Below, one piece after another: positions 24,301-32,630 of a stretch of 64,000 nt of DNA. How positions within the stretch are numbered: position 1 is the stretch's first letter; each line of letters starts with the position of its first letter. The position numbers and the translations under genes were made by a program. Source of the DNA: Acheta domesticus (lineage: Eukaryota > Arthropoda > Insecta > Orthoptera > Gryllidae); NCBI GenBank assembly GCA_031308135.1, contig JAHLJT010009419.1:37069221-37133220 (forward strand). The letters run 5' to 3'. The notes below the pieces were generated by a model. That model saw nothing but the letters and a program-made list of their open reading frames with translations, was not told the origin of the DNA and made no database searches.

Positions 24301-25268
24301 CTTTTGAAAGACATTATCCTTTTGAAAGACATTACGCAGATATAATTGAAAAATTTGTTGAAGTTGTGAACGGAATCATAATTCATTAGACGCTGTCAAA
24401 TATTCACAAAATCTTAACTCAAGAAATGATTGTCTGATAGTCATGAACAGGCATTAAAATTACGCTATTTCAATATGCAAAAATGAGGAATTGTATTTTG
24501 TTTATCTTCGAGTACTTCCGTCTTCCCTTAAACGTGAGGTCTCGAAATGAGTGCGATTATTTTTTCTCCATCAGGTGAAAATTAACCGGAACATGGTATA
24601 GCAAATGAACTAAAATAGACAGCGTAAGAGTATCAAAAGCCCCATTTTGTCCTTACTCCTGTTATTTAAGTCGGACAATGGATTGATTCTTCACCCCTTA
24701 TGATACATCTTTGATGATCTCCAAAGTTCCAGATAGAACTCAAAGTACCTTCTAATGAGGAAAGAATCTTGACTGAGCTACAGCGCCGTAGACTATGTGG
24801 GTAACTGGAATGTTGTCAATAGTAATTTATATCATGTGCAATATAAATGTTGCCAAATCGTGATTATTAAAATGAGCTTAGATGACTACTCACTTGCAGT
24901 GCAGAAAGTTGCTGAAAATACTGCTCGCCAACTAGTCGAGCTCCCATTGCATCGAGAACGACCAAGTGAGGGCCCAGAGGGCCCAGAGGCGGCGCCGTGA
25001 AGTATGTGTCCACGAGAATCAGTTCATTGACAGAAGGGCTCAATGTGCCACTTATCTTCTCAATCGGGTTGTGCGATAAGTCTACTTTCATGACTTCGCC
25101 CTCACACACGTTGTCCCTGGCCATTGAAAAGGATAACCTCTTTCGAGATGAGCAGTCCAGAGTGGTGTTGATGCAACTGCATGGAAATTCCCGTAGTGCT
25201 GCTTGAGCTCTGGTGAAGCACAGGGCCGTAATAATGATGCACGTGAGACATGATTTCATCTTTACAAC
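4705..25268 (-). CDS. Secreted leucine-rich-repeat protein, three coding exons (whole gene span)
   Basis: Spliced minus-strand gene: coding exons 25259-24894, 8831-7493 and 5195-4705 (366 + 1339 + 491 = 2196 nt, exactly 732 codons with the stop). Exon 1 ends in phase 0 before GTGAGT and exon 2 starts after a pyrimidine-rich tract plus AG in phase 0. Exon 2 ends in phase 1 before GTAAGA and exon 3 starts after CCACAG with the two bases that complete a Gly codon. The joins restore LRR units without a break. Residues 1-20 are a signal peptide, 27-52 a cysteine cap (C27, C29, C36, C52), then about 22 LRRs of the LxxLxLxxNxL type run to about residue 630, followed by a C-terminal tail with a CSC...C...C cluster. 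No membrane segment or TIR domain is seen, so the product is probably extracellular; ligand-binding or adhesion roles are usual for the family but unproven here. Introns are 16.1 kb and 2.3 kb. Confidence 0.88.
5196..7492 (-). other. LRR gene intron 2
   Basis: A 2.3-kb intron with GT donor (GTAAGA at 7492) and AG acceptor (5196-5197). It is AT-rich with no recognisable coding sequence. Near 6952-7290 it holds a degraded copy of the window's unclassified repeat family: an end-type motif at 6954 and the internal block with CAGACAGACGTTTTGCCGTC around 7158-7185. A (TA)n-like tract lies near 6174-6210. Confidence 0.8.
6952..7290 (+). repeat. Degraded copy of the unclassified interspersed repeat family
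   Basis: Near 6954 the sequence matches the family end motif (AAAACTAGCAGTG... AACAGCACGTACTTTCTC), and at about 7150-7290 it matches the internal block seen again near 12530, 29186 and 36555 (GTTGTTCACAGACAGACG, then TTTTGATATCATGGACC and a TAATTT-like tail). Plus orientation. No open reading frame. Confidence 0.6.
7493..8831 (-). CDS. LRR gene, coding exon 2 (main LRR array)
   Basis: A 1339-bp exon encoding residues 123-568 plus one base of codon 569. The acceptor TTTTGTTCCAG lies just before TATTTGGACATC, so the exon begins YLDISRNQVS, which joins exon 1 (...LSALQ) to make a perfect LRR. Apparent coding upstream of 8831 is intron read-through. About 19 LRRs follow with classical 24-residue spacing and LPxxxF tails, for example LTSLDLSGNEITELP, LRELDLSHNKLTYI, LETLDLLSNKLTVLP and LKVLALTSNNLTSAP. 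The frame is intact with no stop over 446 codons, which indicates constraint. The donor is GCAG|GTAAGA at 7493/7492. Confidence 0.93.
9443..9618. mobile_element. hAT-type MITE, 176 bp, with 8-bp target-site duplication
   Basis: The terminal inverted repeats start GAGAGGCGTATCTAGG at the left; the right end, reversed, is CAGAGGCGTAGCTAGG. The flanking octamers are GGGCCGAT (9435-9442) and GGGCTGAT (9619-9626), 7 of 8 identical, as expected for a hAT-superfamily insertion. It is too short to encode a transposase, so it must have been moved in trans. It lies in LRR intron 1. Confidence 0.8.
10322..10496 (+). pseudogene. Pogo/Tigger-like transposase C-terminal remnant
   Basis: The plus strand reads an acidic stretch (DDEYPNFTGDDD) followed by a zinc-ligand pattern with CL-stop-CKD, then IKCLKCNMWAHTECGGV, ending FASYVSKK and a stop at 10494-10496. 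The C-x2-C...W-x-H-x2-C tail is typical of transposases of the pogo/Tigger (jerky-like) group of the Tc1/mariner superfamily. At least two stops and a frame change interrupt it. Upstream coding (10069-10287) may be a further decayed part but has no recognisable motif. Confidence 0.55.
10573..13624. repeat. Composite of the unclassified repeat family bounded by inverted end motifs
   Basis: At 10573 the sequence opens with AAACTAGTGGTTCTACAACA; at 13591-13624 the same motif occurs inverted (GAGAAAGTGTGTGCTGTTGT...CACTAGTTTT). Between them about 11600-12700 aligns by eye with the copy at 28590-29340, including the (GACG)n block near 12547-12566. A palindromic hairpin copy lies at 12762-12811. 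The interior also holds a tandem duplication (11068-11306). Either a 3-kb element or two nested copies; the sequence alone does not decide. Confidence 0.5.
11068..11306. repeat. Two-copy tandem duplication, unit about 120 bp
   Basis: Units 11068-11185 and 11186-11306 begin AACTGCATAAAAAT and end GACAGCGGAACGGA. They differ by a small indel near the start and an A/G change (ACACATAATT versus ACACGTAATT). The near identity suggests a recent local duplication. A minus-strand open frame across both copies encodes a duplicated peptide, but it has no homology I recognise and is treated as a by-product. Confidence 0.9.
14077..14259. mobile_element. Pogo/Tigger-type MITE, 183 bp, TA duplication
   Basis: The left end CAGTAAACCCTC is followed by TAACACGAA; the right end, reversed, is CAGCAAATCTTC followed by TAGCACGAA. 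CAGTA-type ends with TA on both sides (14075-14076, 14260-14261) are the signature of pogo-like Tc1/mariner elements. The interior has no transposase coding. The arms have diverged (roughly 17 of 23 positions match), so it is old. Confidence 0.68.
14588..14840. mobile_element. 253-bp MITE with 77-bp terminal inverted repeats
   Basis: Arms 14588-14664 and 14764-14840 are almost perfectly complementary (beginning TACTGCGATTTTTGTAGG; only a few mismatches), with a 99-bp loop. TA flanks both ends (14586-14587 and 14841-14842), which suits a Tc1/mariner-type nonautonomous element. The arms would form a very stable hairpin in RNA. Open frames on both strands here (about 14550-14932) share the same peptide because of the inverted repeat and are not genes. 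Confidence 0.85.
16134..16607. mobile_element. 474-bp TIR element with TA flanks carrying an exon-like open frame
   Basis: 29-bp ends (16134-16162 and 16579-16607, starting TTACTCGTTCACTTTA) match at 28 of 29 positions in inverted orientation; both flanks are TA (16132-16133, 16608-16609). Inside, plus-strand codons from just after a TTTGCAG acceptor-like site (about 16158) run to TAA at 16339-16341 and encode a Ser/Thr/Asp/Glu-rich peptide ending LCLSDSELESHP, with AATAAA 20 bases further on. It may be the end of the element's former gene. A DDE transposase remnant follows at 16876, but whether the two belong together is unknown. Confidence 0.65.
16876..17165 (+). pseudogene. Tc1/mariner-superfamily (DDE) transposase C-terminal remnant
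   Basis: The plus strand reads LPLYHPDFNSIDLVWSSIK, matching the conserved P-x-x-P-(D/E)-x-N-P-I-(E/D)-x-x-W segment around the last catalytic acidic residue of the DDE transposases. After a stop and a frame change come WKKCCEHVTKIEEEY and an acidic tail (GSSSECEDDND, about 17125-17157) as in many insect copies. At least two in-frame stops and one frameshift make it non-functional. It sits in LRR intron 1, antisense to the gene. Confidence 0.65.
17520..18780 (+). pseudogene. R2-clade non-LTR retrotransposon, 5'-truncated and frameshifted
   Basis: The plus-strand product starts within the thumb region after the reverse transcriptase core (VNPHKCVTLAVHRRR, then HSLRALGANDR; LPERASSSLLYGHREDEAIGL), changes frame near 18100 and again near 18210, and continues into a restriction-like endonuclease domain. 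That domain shows the C-x3-C...H-x4-C finger (CRKGC...GHVTNEC) followed by LWHARHNNICEHY. The PD-x-YL catalytic segment (PDLYLAPRKYREIVDKI) lies in another frame from about 18583, a third frameshift. The fingers and palm with the FADD-type box are missing, which fits 5' truncation. GC content is clearly higher than the flanks. A CT-rich tail (18760-18880) may be its 3' UTR. R2-clade elements usually sit in rDNA; no rDNA is visible here. Confidence 0.78.
18910..23390. other. AT-rich intronic stretch without recognised genes
   Basis: Open frames are short and motif-free. A GC-richer patch lies at about 19860-20000 (CCCTCCCGCTCTCCGCTCCC region) without coding or TIR signature. There is a (TC)n tract at 21363-21390. 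The part 22500-23060 resembles arms of the unclassified repeat family (clusters of TTTTCAAAAA and TGAAAATTT words), but too loosely to set limits. Confidence 0.4.
21363..21390. repeat. (TC)n microsatellite
   Basis: About 14 TC dinucleotides, followed after TTTTT by a shorter CTCTCTC run. Confidence 0.93.
23395..23780. repeat. Pair of diverged direct repeats, period about 240 bp
   Basis: Copy 1 (about 23395-23545) and copy 2 (about 23630-23770) share in order ACTTAATTATA-like, CATTAATCAATGAAA, CAATAC...TTACTCAAAAA and ACACATTAATTACAAAAA. They lie just downstream of the jockey-like C-terminus on the minus strand, so they may be a repeated 3' UTR of that element. Confidence 0.65.
23872..24310 (-). 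pseudogene. Jockey-like non-LTR retrotransposon, C-terminal end only
   Basis: The minus strand is open from about 24310 to the stop near 23872. It encodes VTFSSYSPIYKLI..., then MAKIRLAGLNTVKL and the typical C-terminal finger ERCMVCNLNQQETLEHII followed by LCPIYEPLR (C-x2-C...ET-x-EH...CP-x-Y). This segment follows the reverse transcriptase in jockey-type ORF2 proteins. Everything upstream is missing, as expected for a 5'-truncated insertion. The remaining stretch is uninterrupted, so it is not very old. Confidence 0.68.
24894..25268 (-). CDS. LRR gene, coding exon 1 (signal peptide and N-terminal cap)
   Basis: ATG at 25259-25257 encodes MKSCLTC; a signal peptide of about 20 residues (hydrophobic IIITAL core, AQA|A cleavage) precedes the cysteine cap (C27, C29, C36, C52) and a possible N-glycosylation site NTT at 31. 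An in-frame ATG at 25292 lies upstream of an acceptor-like TTATTCATTCAG that ends at 25269. I therefore take the exon to start at 25268, leaving 9 nt of 5' UTR and implying a non-coding first exon upstream. The donor is CTGCAA|GTGAGT at 24894/24893. Confidence 0.87.
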
Positions 25269-25299
25269 CTGAATGAATAATATCAATAACATGTATTAG

Positions 25300-27950
25300 G
25301 TAGTTAGAAATTTATTTATAAGGGTATACAAACTAACTTTAGTAAAAAATTCTTTATGGCATTAAAGTCAATAAATATCAAAATTCAGTATATAGTAAAC
25401 TGAACAAATACTTAATTAACAGTGAAACTGGAATATGGAGAAGAGTGTAATAGAGATTTCGGCCTATCGATAAAAAACTTTCATGTAAATAAACATGATA
25501 ATTTCTTTACAATGAAAACTCAAAATATAATACGATACAAAGGTTTTGAGGAATCCATGCAGTGTACATTGGGCTGAGCTATATTCACCACAAGTACGAA
25601 TATTATAAATATTCTAGATTTGGAAACTAAAAAATAGATTGAGAAACAAAACGATGTAGTCAAGATGTAAATGACATCGTCTAAAATACGAGATATATAA
25701 AAAACAGTTAAGAGAAGACAGGGCAGAAATAGGAAACAAGTAATTGAAATATTTATTTACTTTCACTAAACATTTGAACGATGTGGGATAAATAGTCATT
25801 CATTTATTTCCTTTACGTATGAGCAATTCAAAATTGGACAAGAATAGGGACTAGCTAATGATATTGCAGGATTTATAAAACAACTGATAAGTGGCGTAAA
25901 AATCACGAAGGAACGAGTTTTTAGCAAATCTACGTCGCTTAGGTAACAAAGGACGAATCATAGAGTTATGAATTTATTTATTTATTTATTTAGTCAAAAA
26001 CAGTAAAAACTGTATATGACGTGTGGGGAAAGAAATTTATCTGCGCACATTTTCTTGAGGGCCAGAATTTTATTAAAAAAAAAAAAACGAAAACGAAAAA
26101 ATTAATTTAGAAAATAATTATTTTAGAAAAATAAAGATATTTGAAAAATGTTTTTTCCCGAAGGTTTTACGCGAAGGTGGCATTACCAACCTCTGCCACG
26201 CTCCGCAAGTGAAGCCCGTCCACCATATTGGTGTTTCCAAAACACGCCAAACGCGATAGAAACTTAACACTGCCGACATTCTGAAAGAGCATGTGTTGCA
26301 CAAATTATTGCGAAATATTCTTAGGATTCGTATTGTCCCAGTCTTTGAGGTCTGGCATCCATATTAATTATACGATTTAAAAAAACACATTATCTTACTG
26401 TACTGTTACTTTATTTTACCAATCCCTTATAAGATATAAAGTAATCTCTTTTAATGTCAAAGGAACAGTCTTTAAGTTAAGAGTTTCTAGATGGGCCAGG
26501 AATGCGATTGATGTCAGCATTGTGCAAAAGTTTTGGTTATTTTTGTAGAAGACGTCAAAAATAATGATAGTTATTTTTTTGAAGGCATCTTCAAAAAGTC
26601 TCGCCAGTAGTATCTTCGCACAACTCATCCAGTGTTCTCCTGTTTGTTAAGGAGAGAAAAAACAAATTAATTAATGCGGAGAAAAAAACACGAGAATTAA
26701 CTAATGTCTTCAAATTTTACTATGTTCTCCAAACCATATAAAGTAAATACTTACATGAGAAAAGTAAATCTCACATTCTCCGAACTATTTGTAAGCAGTA
26801 AGCCTCACACGTAACCATGAAGAACTGTTACGAAAGCTTGCTAATCTGATCAAGGCTTTTCAATATTAAAAATCTATGACAAATAACGCACCTCAACTCG
26901 AGGACGCCGACAAGCGTTTTGAGCACAGCAATATGGCGGATTGGTGACTTCAACTTTGTGACGTCATGCCATCTCCCTGTATTCCTAGCTCCATGGGACA
27001 AATACACGAGACGCAATGTCAGGAGAAGCAAGGCAGCCGCGAGAGAGAACCACGACCGCGTCTCAGTGAGGACCGGTTGAAATTTAGAATTTCTTAATTT
27101 TTTAATCAAAATTTGAACATTACACGAATGAAAGAATGGCATAATGCAAAGCACATTTGAGAACATTTCTGTTAAATTTTGATTTGGGAAGTTTCGATAA
27201 CGTGTGGGAAGGCATGGATGTGGAGGAACAACGAAGTAGTATTTTGTGAGGATCTGACAAAGGGTTTTGATTGTGAAAGGAGGATTTTTATTTGTCTAAG
27301 AAAGCAGAGTTTCGACAAAAAAAAATTATCAACTTGAAACATTTTTAAAAGTGTATAAGACCCAAGACTTATTTAAGTTAAGTAGCTAAGTTAATTAATT
27401 AAGTTAAATAAGCAATGGTAATAACGATGGCCATTCATTTTGCAAAATCTCCATTTTCTCGATTAAGCTTAATGTCATTAGAGTTGGCATGACATATTCT
27501 GTGTATTAGGAGCTCAAGACCACGCATTTTGCGCACTGCTTTGCAAAATTAAACTAGTGGTGCCACAACAGAACGTACTTTCTCTGTGACGGTTACATAA
27601 TATTATTGCACTGCAATTTCTGTCCATATTCACACAACTCAGTCATCACCGGTAAAACTCGTTACAATTCGTGGAACATTAGGTGCAAAAACTAATTCCT
27701 ATGGAACTAACATCAATATAAATTCCACAATCAAAATGCGTTTCATACAGCTATGACATTTCCTAACAATAAGATGGAATTCTCGGCACGACGTGCGGCT
27801 TTATTGAATTCACACTTATCTGAGAGTAGCATATGGAGCCCGAGAAATTCAAATTTTTAAATTCGAAAATTCAAAAATATGCTAAACTTTTCATATTTTT
27901 TAAAACTTACCTGGCCTTCCGAAAGAGAGAAGTTTCAGAGCAGAATTAAT
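25300..27950. other. Upstream region of the LRR gene, no recognised gene
   Basis: AT-rich with TTTA repeats near 25972-25990 and a GC-richer patch at about 26890-27070. That patch could be regulatory or a relic, but I see neither coding nor TIR structure. An end motif of the unclassified repeat (AAACTAGTGGTGCCACAACA) lies at 27551. A promoter or 5' exon for the LRR gene should lie upstream of 25270 on the minus strand, but no reliable TATA or initiator can be chosen in this composition. Confidence 0.4.
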
Positions 27951-27956
27951 TTAACT

Positions 27957-28484
27957 AACTACTGGTGCTACAGAATGGCATAAACTTTCTCGTATTCGTT
28001 TTCTAATTTATGTGGTCTAGGCTAACTATATAGGCCAAACACTCTTGCTAGCTGCCATCTATCGCCGCATAAAGTACATTTTTTGCGTAAAATATAGGTA
28101 TTTTTAATCTTTTAAACATTTGTTACTGAAAAAAAGGTTCAAATTTTCTTTTTTGAATTTTCTCCTCGTATATTTCAAGCGACGGTAAAGGATGTGACCT
28201 GTGTTTTCAAAAATTGCAAAAAATTAACTTTGCAAATGTTCAGTGATAAGAGATTTTTATTTTAAAGGAAATCTGTTCTAAAAAATCCGATCCCTAAATA
28301 TGACCAAGAAAAGTTTTTTTCAAAAAACTATGTCCTTGCGTAATTTCTGCATGAAATTAATGCAATTTATTAAAAATAATTTTCTCAAAACCGCTCTACA
28401 TTTTTTATTCAATGGTTTTTCACGGATTGAGCAAAAGACGAGTAAAAGAGGGTGATTGTAACATTTTCGTTGCACTCGCTGTAT
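27957..28484 (+). repeat. Unclassified repeat family, truncated copy
   Basis: Starts ACTACTGGTGCTACAGAATG and follows the family through CTTTCTCGTATTCGTTTTCT, GCTAGCTGCCATCTATCGCC and an AAAGTACATTTTTTGCG segment. It then runs into a second copy at 28489, so two copies lie head to tail. Confidence 0.65.
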
Positions 28485-28488
28485 TTTG

Positions 28489-29459
28489 AACTAGTGGTAC
28501 TACAGAATGGCATAGACTTTCCCGTATTAGTTTTCTATTTCCTTGGGTCTTCGCTAGCTATTCGGAATTGTCACAAACTCTTTCTTGCCAGCTGTCATCT
28601 ATCACCGCCAAAAGTACTTTATTTGTCATTTTCTTAATTTTTCGGTTTTCTATTGATAGAATGAAAATATTAATTTTAGAATATTAAAGAACACAAAAAC
28701 CTAGCCGTAAATTGCAATTTTCTTTTAATTACTATGTGGCGTTTTAAAGAAAATGCGAAAAATGCGAAATTTGAAGCTCATTTTCACAGAAAATATTTGA
28801 GTTTTCAAAATACTTTATTTGAAGTTATTTGAAGCACATACACTCACAAATATAATAATCTTTACAAATTGTGGATAATGTGCATATTAAAGATGTGAGT
28901 GATCTTTAGCGTTTATATAATTTTGGAACAAAATTTTCAAAAATTGAGAGTAATCCGTGAAAGTCGGACCTTTGCCATGTTAATAAGTGTATTTTACTCT
29001 GTTTATACAAGAAATTTAAAGAAAAAATTTGGAGCCGTTTTTGAGAAAATTTTGAAAATCCCCGGGGGCTTCATATAAAGTACCCCCAAATTCTGAAGAA
29101 TCTTTTTCAAAATCTCAAAGCTTTGACTAGAATCAGATCGACCAGGGAATATCTATTTTTGAAGAAATCGTACGTATGGTTTAGGCGCTAACAGTGTTCA
29201 CAGACGGACAGACAGACGGACGTTTTCCTTTCAATTAGGTTTTCTGTATCAAGGACCTAGAAAAACGGGTTTCTGGCTACACCACGTGTTAGGGAATTTT
29301 TTTCTTAATTTAGCAACTGGTTTTATCCACTTCTTCGTTTTCACGGCTCGACAATTAATGTTTTTCCGTCGAATATTTGCCATTTTTTCTCGCAGCATTA
29401 CATAACTTTCCCTATACTACGTATATCACTCCGTGTATTCGTACGTATACGGGAAAGTA
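28489..29459 (+). repeat. Unclassified repeat family, most complete copy (about 0.97 kb)
   Basis: Runs from AACTAGTGGTACTACAGAAT through a CAGCTGTCATCTATCACCGC segment, internal AAAATTTTGAAAATCCCC and CTTCATATAAAGTACCCCC blocks and a (GACG)n block near 29204-29222. It ends in a palindromic stretch with ACTTTCCCTATACTACGTAT and CGTATACGGGAAAGT (29406-29459). ACTTTCCCGTAT near the start and its inverse at the end form short terminal inverted repeats (about 28508 and 29458). An inverted end motif at 29783-29819 may extend the unit. No transposase is encoded. Confidence 0.68.
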
Positions 29460-30680
29460 AAAAAAAAGAAAACATCGCAAAACCACAATATTGATGAGAT
29501 TTTTTCCATTAATTAAATTTCTCTCTAAAACCATATCTTGAAATTATGTAAATGAAAGTCACTGAATTTTGGAAAATTGCAAATGCAAATATCAACTTTC
29601 TTTAAAATTTCAGGAAGCTGGAATATCCGATGTGCCTGTGATGGCGTATGAGTGACGAGCCTGACTTGCTAATTATAAGAGCATAAGTTGGAATCTCAGT
29701 GAGGATTTTTTAGTGAGTGAATATTTTGCAGATTCGTATAATATTATAATATTGCGTAGTCGTTACAAATAATATGAAACAGACACAGAAAGTGTGTGCT
29801 GTTATAGCACCACAAGTTTATCTTAAAATACATACCTGGTACACTACAAATTAGTATATGCCTAGTATAGAGCTTTTGCATTCATAAAAAGTCAAGAAAG
29901 ATACAATTGTAATTTAGATCACTTTCTATTATATTTCAGTACTATGAAGAAAATGGAGTTAACTATGATCATCAGTACAAAATCTTTAATGTACTGATTG
30001 TACGAAGTACTAATCAGGTACTTCGCTCTGTTAAAGCCATTGTCTAAAGTGCGAGAACTCTTTTCGAGAAATTGCTTTGAATGTTCCTCTTGCAAAATAA
30101 TATTTTAATGTCACGTTTGCCTTTTAAAAATACTGGATATTTCAGTTACATGTAAAACAAATATTTTTCAAATGAATTACTGGAACAAATTACTCGAATT
30201 TGTTAATAACCGATATCGGTGATCATTTTTACATTCCATGTGTTACGAATTTGTTATCAACATACCTTGATTCACGTAAAAATGAAGTGAAGTTCAATAG
30301 CGTCAACTACTTCGCAACGTTGTATTTTAAGTTGTGAAGGATGAATCCATGTCAGCAGAATTAAAACGTATCGCTAATTGCTACACTGAGTGGCTGTTTT
30401 CTGCAGCAGGAAGAAAAATCGGAAACCAGTTTTGCAACATCCGACAATTATTCGCTAACCCTTGAACACGTCGTTGAAAAAAGTTAAATGATAGCGGTGG
30501 AATCTCTATTACCAGGAGATATATTATTTTTCTCTTGGCGAGGGTTTGCCTATACTTCCTTCAACATTTTATTCATTACCAGTTGTTGTACAAACTTGAA
30601 GTTTCTTTATTCAATGTTGAGGTATTCCTCTTCACTGTGTAATTTGTCTTATTGCTCATGCTGCATAATAACAAAGTTAA

Positions 30681-30850
30681 AACTAATGGTGCTACAGAAT
30701 GGCACAGACTTTCCCATATTAGTTTTCTATCTCCTTGGTTCTTCGCTAGCTATATGGAATTGCCACGTAGTCTTTCTTTCGCGCAGCATTACATAACTTT
30801 CCCTATACTACGTATATCACTCCGTGTATACGTACGTATACGGGAAAGTA
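30681..30850 (+). repeat. Internally deleted short copy of the unclassified family
   Basis: Starts AACTAATGGTGCTACAGAAT and tracks the 28489 copy for about 100 bp, then jumps at CTTTCTTTCGCGCAGC directly into the 3' hairpin (ACTTTCCC...CGTATACGGGAAAGT). About 0.85 kb present in the longer copy is missing. An internally deleted copy keeping both ends is how MITEs arise from longer DNA transposons. Confidence 0.72.
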
Positions 30851-31160
30851 AAAACATTAAATTCAATCAATGCCGTAAATATTTTCTTGGGAAAAAAGCT
30901 GATTTCTTTATTAACTAGATCCCAATTATTTTATTCTTTCTGAGAAAATAAATTTTCAAAGAATACTCAGTACGAGATGGATTACCGATTTACATGTCAT
31001 TAATTACGGGCATTAGAGGAATTAAATTGTTTTAGATATCTTAAAATACAGAAATAAGAGAAACGTTTCAAAAAGATGTTCCCAACGTAGAATATCAATA
31101 TACAAATTTTGAACAAAACATTGAAAATAGCTTGCCCAACATGGAGATGCTTGTATTAAG

Positions 31161-31163
<3 letters not shown>

Positions 31164-31206
<43 letters not shown>
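31164..31206. repeat. (AT)n microsatellite
   Basis: About 20 AT dinucleotides, directly before the tandemly duplicated unit at 31209. Confidence 0.93.
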
Positions 31207-31208
<2 letters not shown>

Positions 31209-31210
<2 letters not shown>

Positions 31211-31950
31211 AAACCGTTTTTAAAATGGGTTTAAGGGTGCCCCACAAACACCCCGTTTTTCGGCCGTTTTTCGCTACTTTTTAGAAAATGACGGATAGAT
31301 ATTATTTAACCTGATTTTTATCAACAAATTTTCTGCTGAGGTGGTGCCCACGTTATTCCGCAACAATTTCATGATCATTAACCAATACTTTTTTGACGCA
31401 GTGTGCCACATAAGCTCGAATATGGCCAATATTACGTTAAAACCATAGAAATAGACACTTTTCAATTGACCATAGCTCCGAAAATTTTTATCCAAAATAC
31501 TTTTAATTTAGATAGGATTAGAGACTGAAATCTCTACTTTAAGAACTTTGCGTCGCACAATTTAACTATTTCACTTCAATCGGCTAAAACTTCGCCGCGC
31601 GCTATCGCTATTTGCGACCCACATTTCTTCCGCACTGCTCTATACGATTTCTTTGTTCACTATTAAACTGTATTCAAGATATTTGTAGAGGCTTAGCGAA
31701 AAAAGTTAATTTTTGATGCAATAATAACATTGGAACCAATGAAACCGTTTTTAAAATTAGTTCAGGGGTGCCACAAACCCCATAAACACCACTTTTTTCG
31801 GCATTATCGCTACATTTTAGAAAATAAAGAATAAATATTTAATGGTATTTTTATCAACGTATCTTTGGCTGCCGTGGTGCCCATGTTATTTCACAACAGT
31901 TTTATGATTATCAAACATTACTTATTTGACTCAAACAGTGAGCCAGATTA
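31209..31950. repeat. Direct duplication, offset about 532 bp
   Basis: 31209-31430 and 31741-31950 share in the same order AAACCGTTTTTAAAAT, GGGTGCC...CACAAAC, TTTTCGGC, TTTAGAAAAT, TTTTTATCAAC, GGTGCCCA and TTATTTGAC-like words. The copies differ by many substitutions, so the duplication is old. No coding sequence found. Confidence 0.68.
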
Positions 31951-32399
31951 GTGAATGTGCCTCCTTCAGCAGCGTGGGCCTGGGCTGCACCCGGAGCAGG
32001 CCGGCCGGCTAAATGAAATGGGTAGTGTTGCACGCACCGAAACAAACAGGGAAAAGTAGTTCATTGGTTTCCAAATTTCATAGTGTTTTTTAAAGTGTTG
32101 AAACATCAAAACTCGTTTGATATCTCAACAAATATGTACAATACAGCCTAATAGTGAATAAAGAAATCAGTCACAGAAGTGCGGCTCAATTGAGGCTTGA
32201 TCGCAAGGTGCAGCAACATCGACAAATAAACACGATTTTTTTCTCCACATTCCAGATAACTATATCTGATTTGTTTGCCGCTATCGTGCGATCAGTTTGA
32301 ATTTGTTGGTCGTACAATATCGTACACAATCCAACAGACGTCACCGATTTTGGTAAGTGTTTGTATCACTTGGGGCAAGTGTTGGAACTTCGAGAGCGG

Positions 32400-32630
32400 T
32401 ACAGATCTGCCAGCGGAGGTGTCTTCAAGTATTCGGTCTTTGCTAGGATTGGACAAGCTGAGACAATATGATCAATGGTTTCTACGAGTTCCTGGCAAGT
32501 GCGATATTTATCATCTTGGACATTTTGAGAACCGCCTTATCATGTCTTGTTCTCAAGGCCTAATCTTGGGCAGCTGTTACAAGTACTTCCGCTTCTGGCT
32601 TCATTATTCCCCTTTTAAGCCACATAAATC
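32400..32630 (-). pseudogene. Non-LTR retrotransposon fragment (C-terminal reverse transcriptase/zinc segment)
   Basis: The minus strand reads WLKRGIMKPEAEVLVTAAQD, a stop, ALRTRHDK, and after a frame change KYRTCQELVETIDHIVSACP followed by ILAKTEYL. The AAQDQALRT and C-x(n)-ET-x-HIVS-x-C-x-LA-x-x-EY segments are typical of a widespread animal RTE/L2-like retrotransposon group whose upstream part appears at 50445-50895. A plus-strand open frame over the same bases is a shadow. Non-functional. Confidence 0.62.

Larger units (their letters stand above)
8832..24893 (-). other. LRR gene intron 1, a 16-kb transposon-filled intron
   Basis: Bounded by GTGAGT (24893) and CAG (8832). Phase 0 at both ends and an uninterrupted LRR across the junction argue that no exon is missing, although an alternative cassette exon cannot be excluded. 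The intron contains at least four nonautonomous DNA elements, two DDE transposase remnants, an R2-clade remnant, a jockey-like 3' end and copies of the unclassified repeat. Long stretches between them (about 18910-23390 in particular) show only AT-rich sequence and a (TC)n tract. Confidence 0.75.

Noticed and set aside
26890..27070. GC-richer patch as promoter or first exon of a gene
   Set aside because: No open frame, splice site or core promoter motif stands out.
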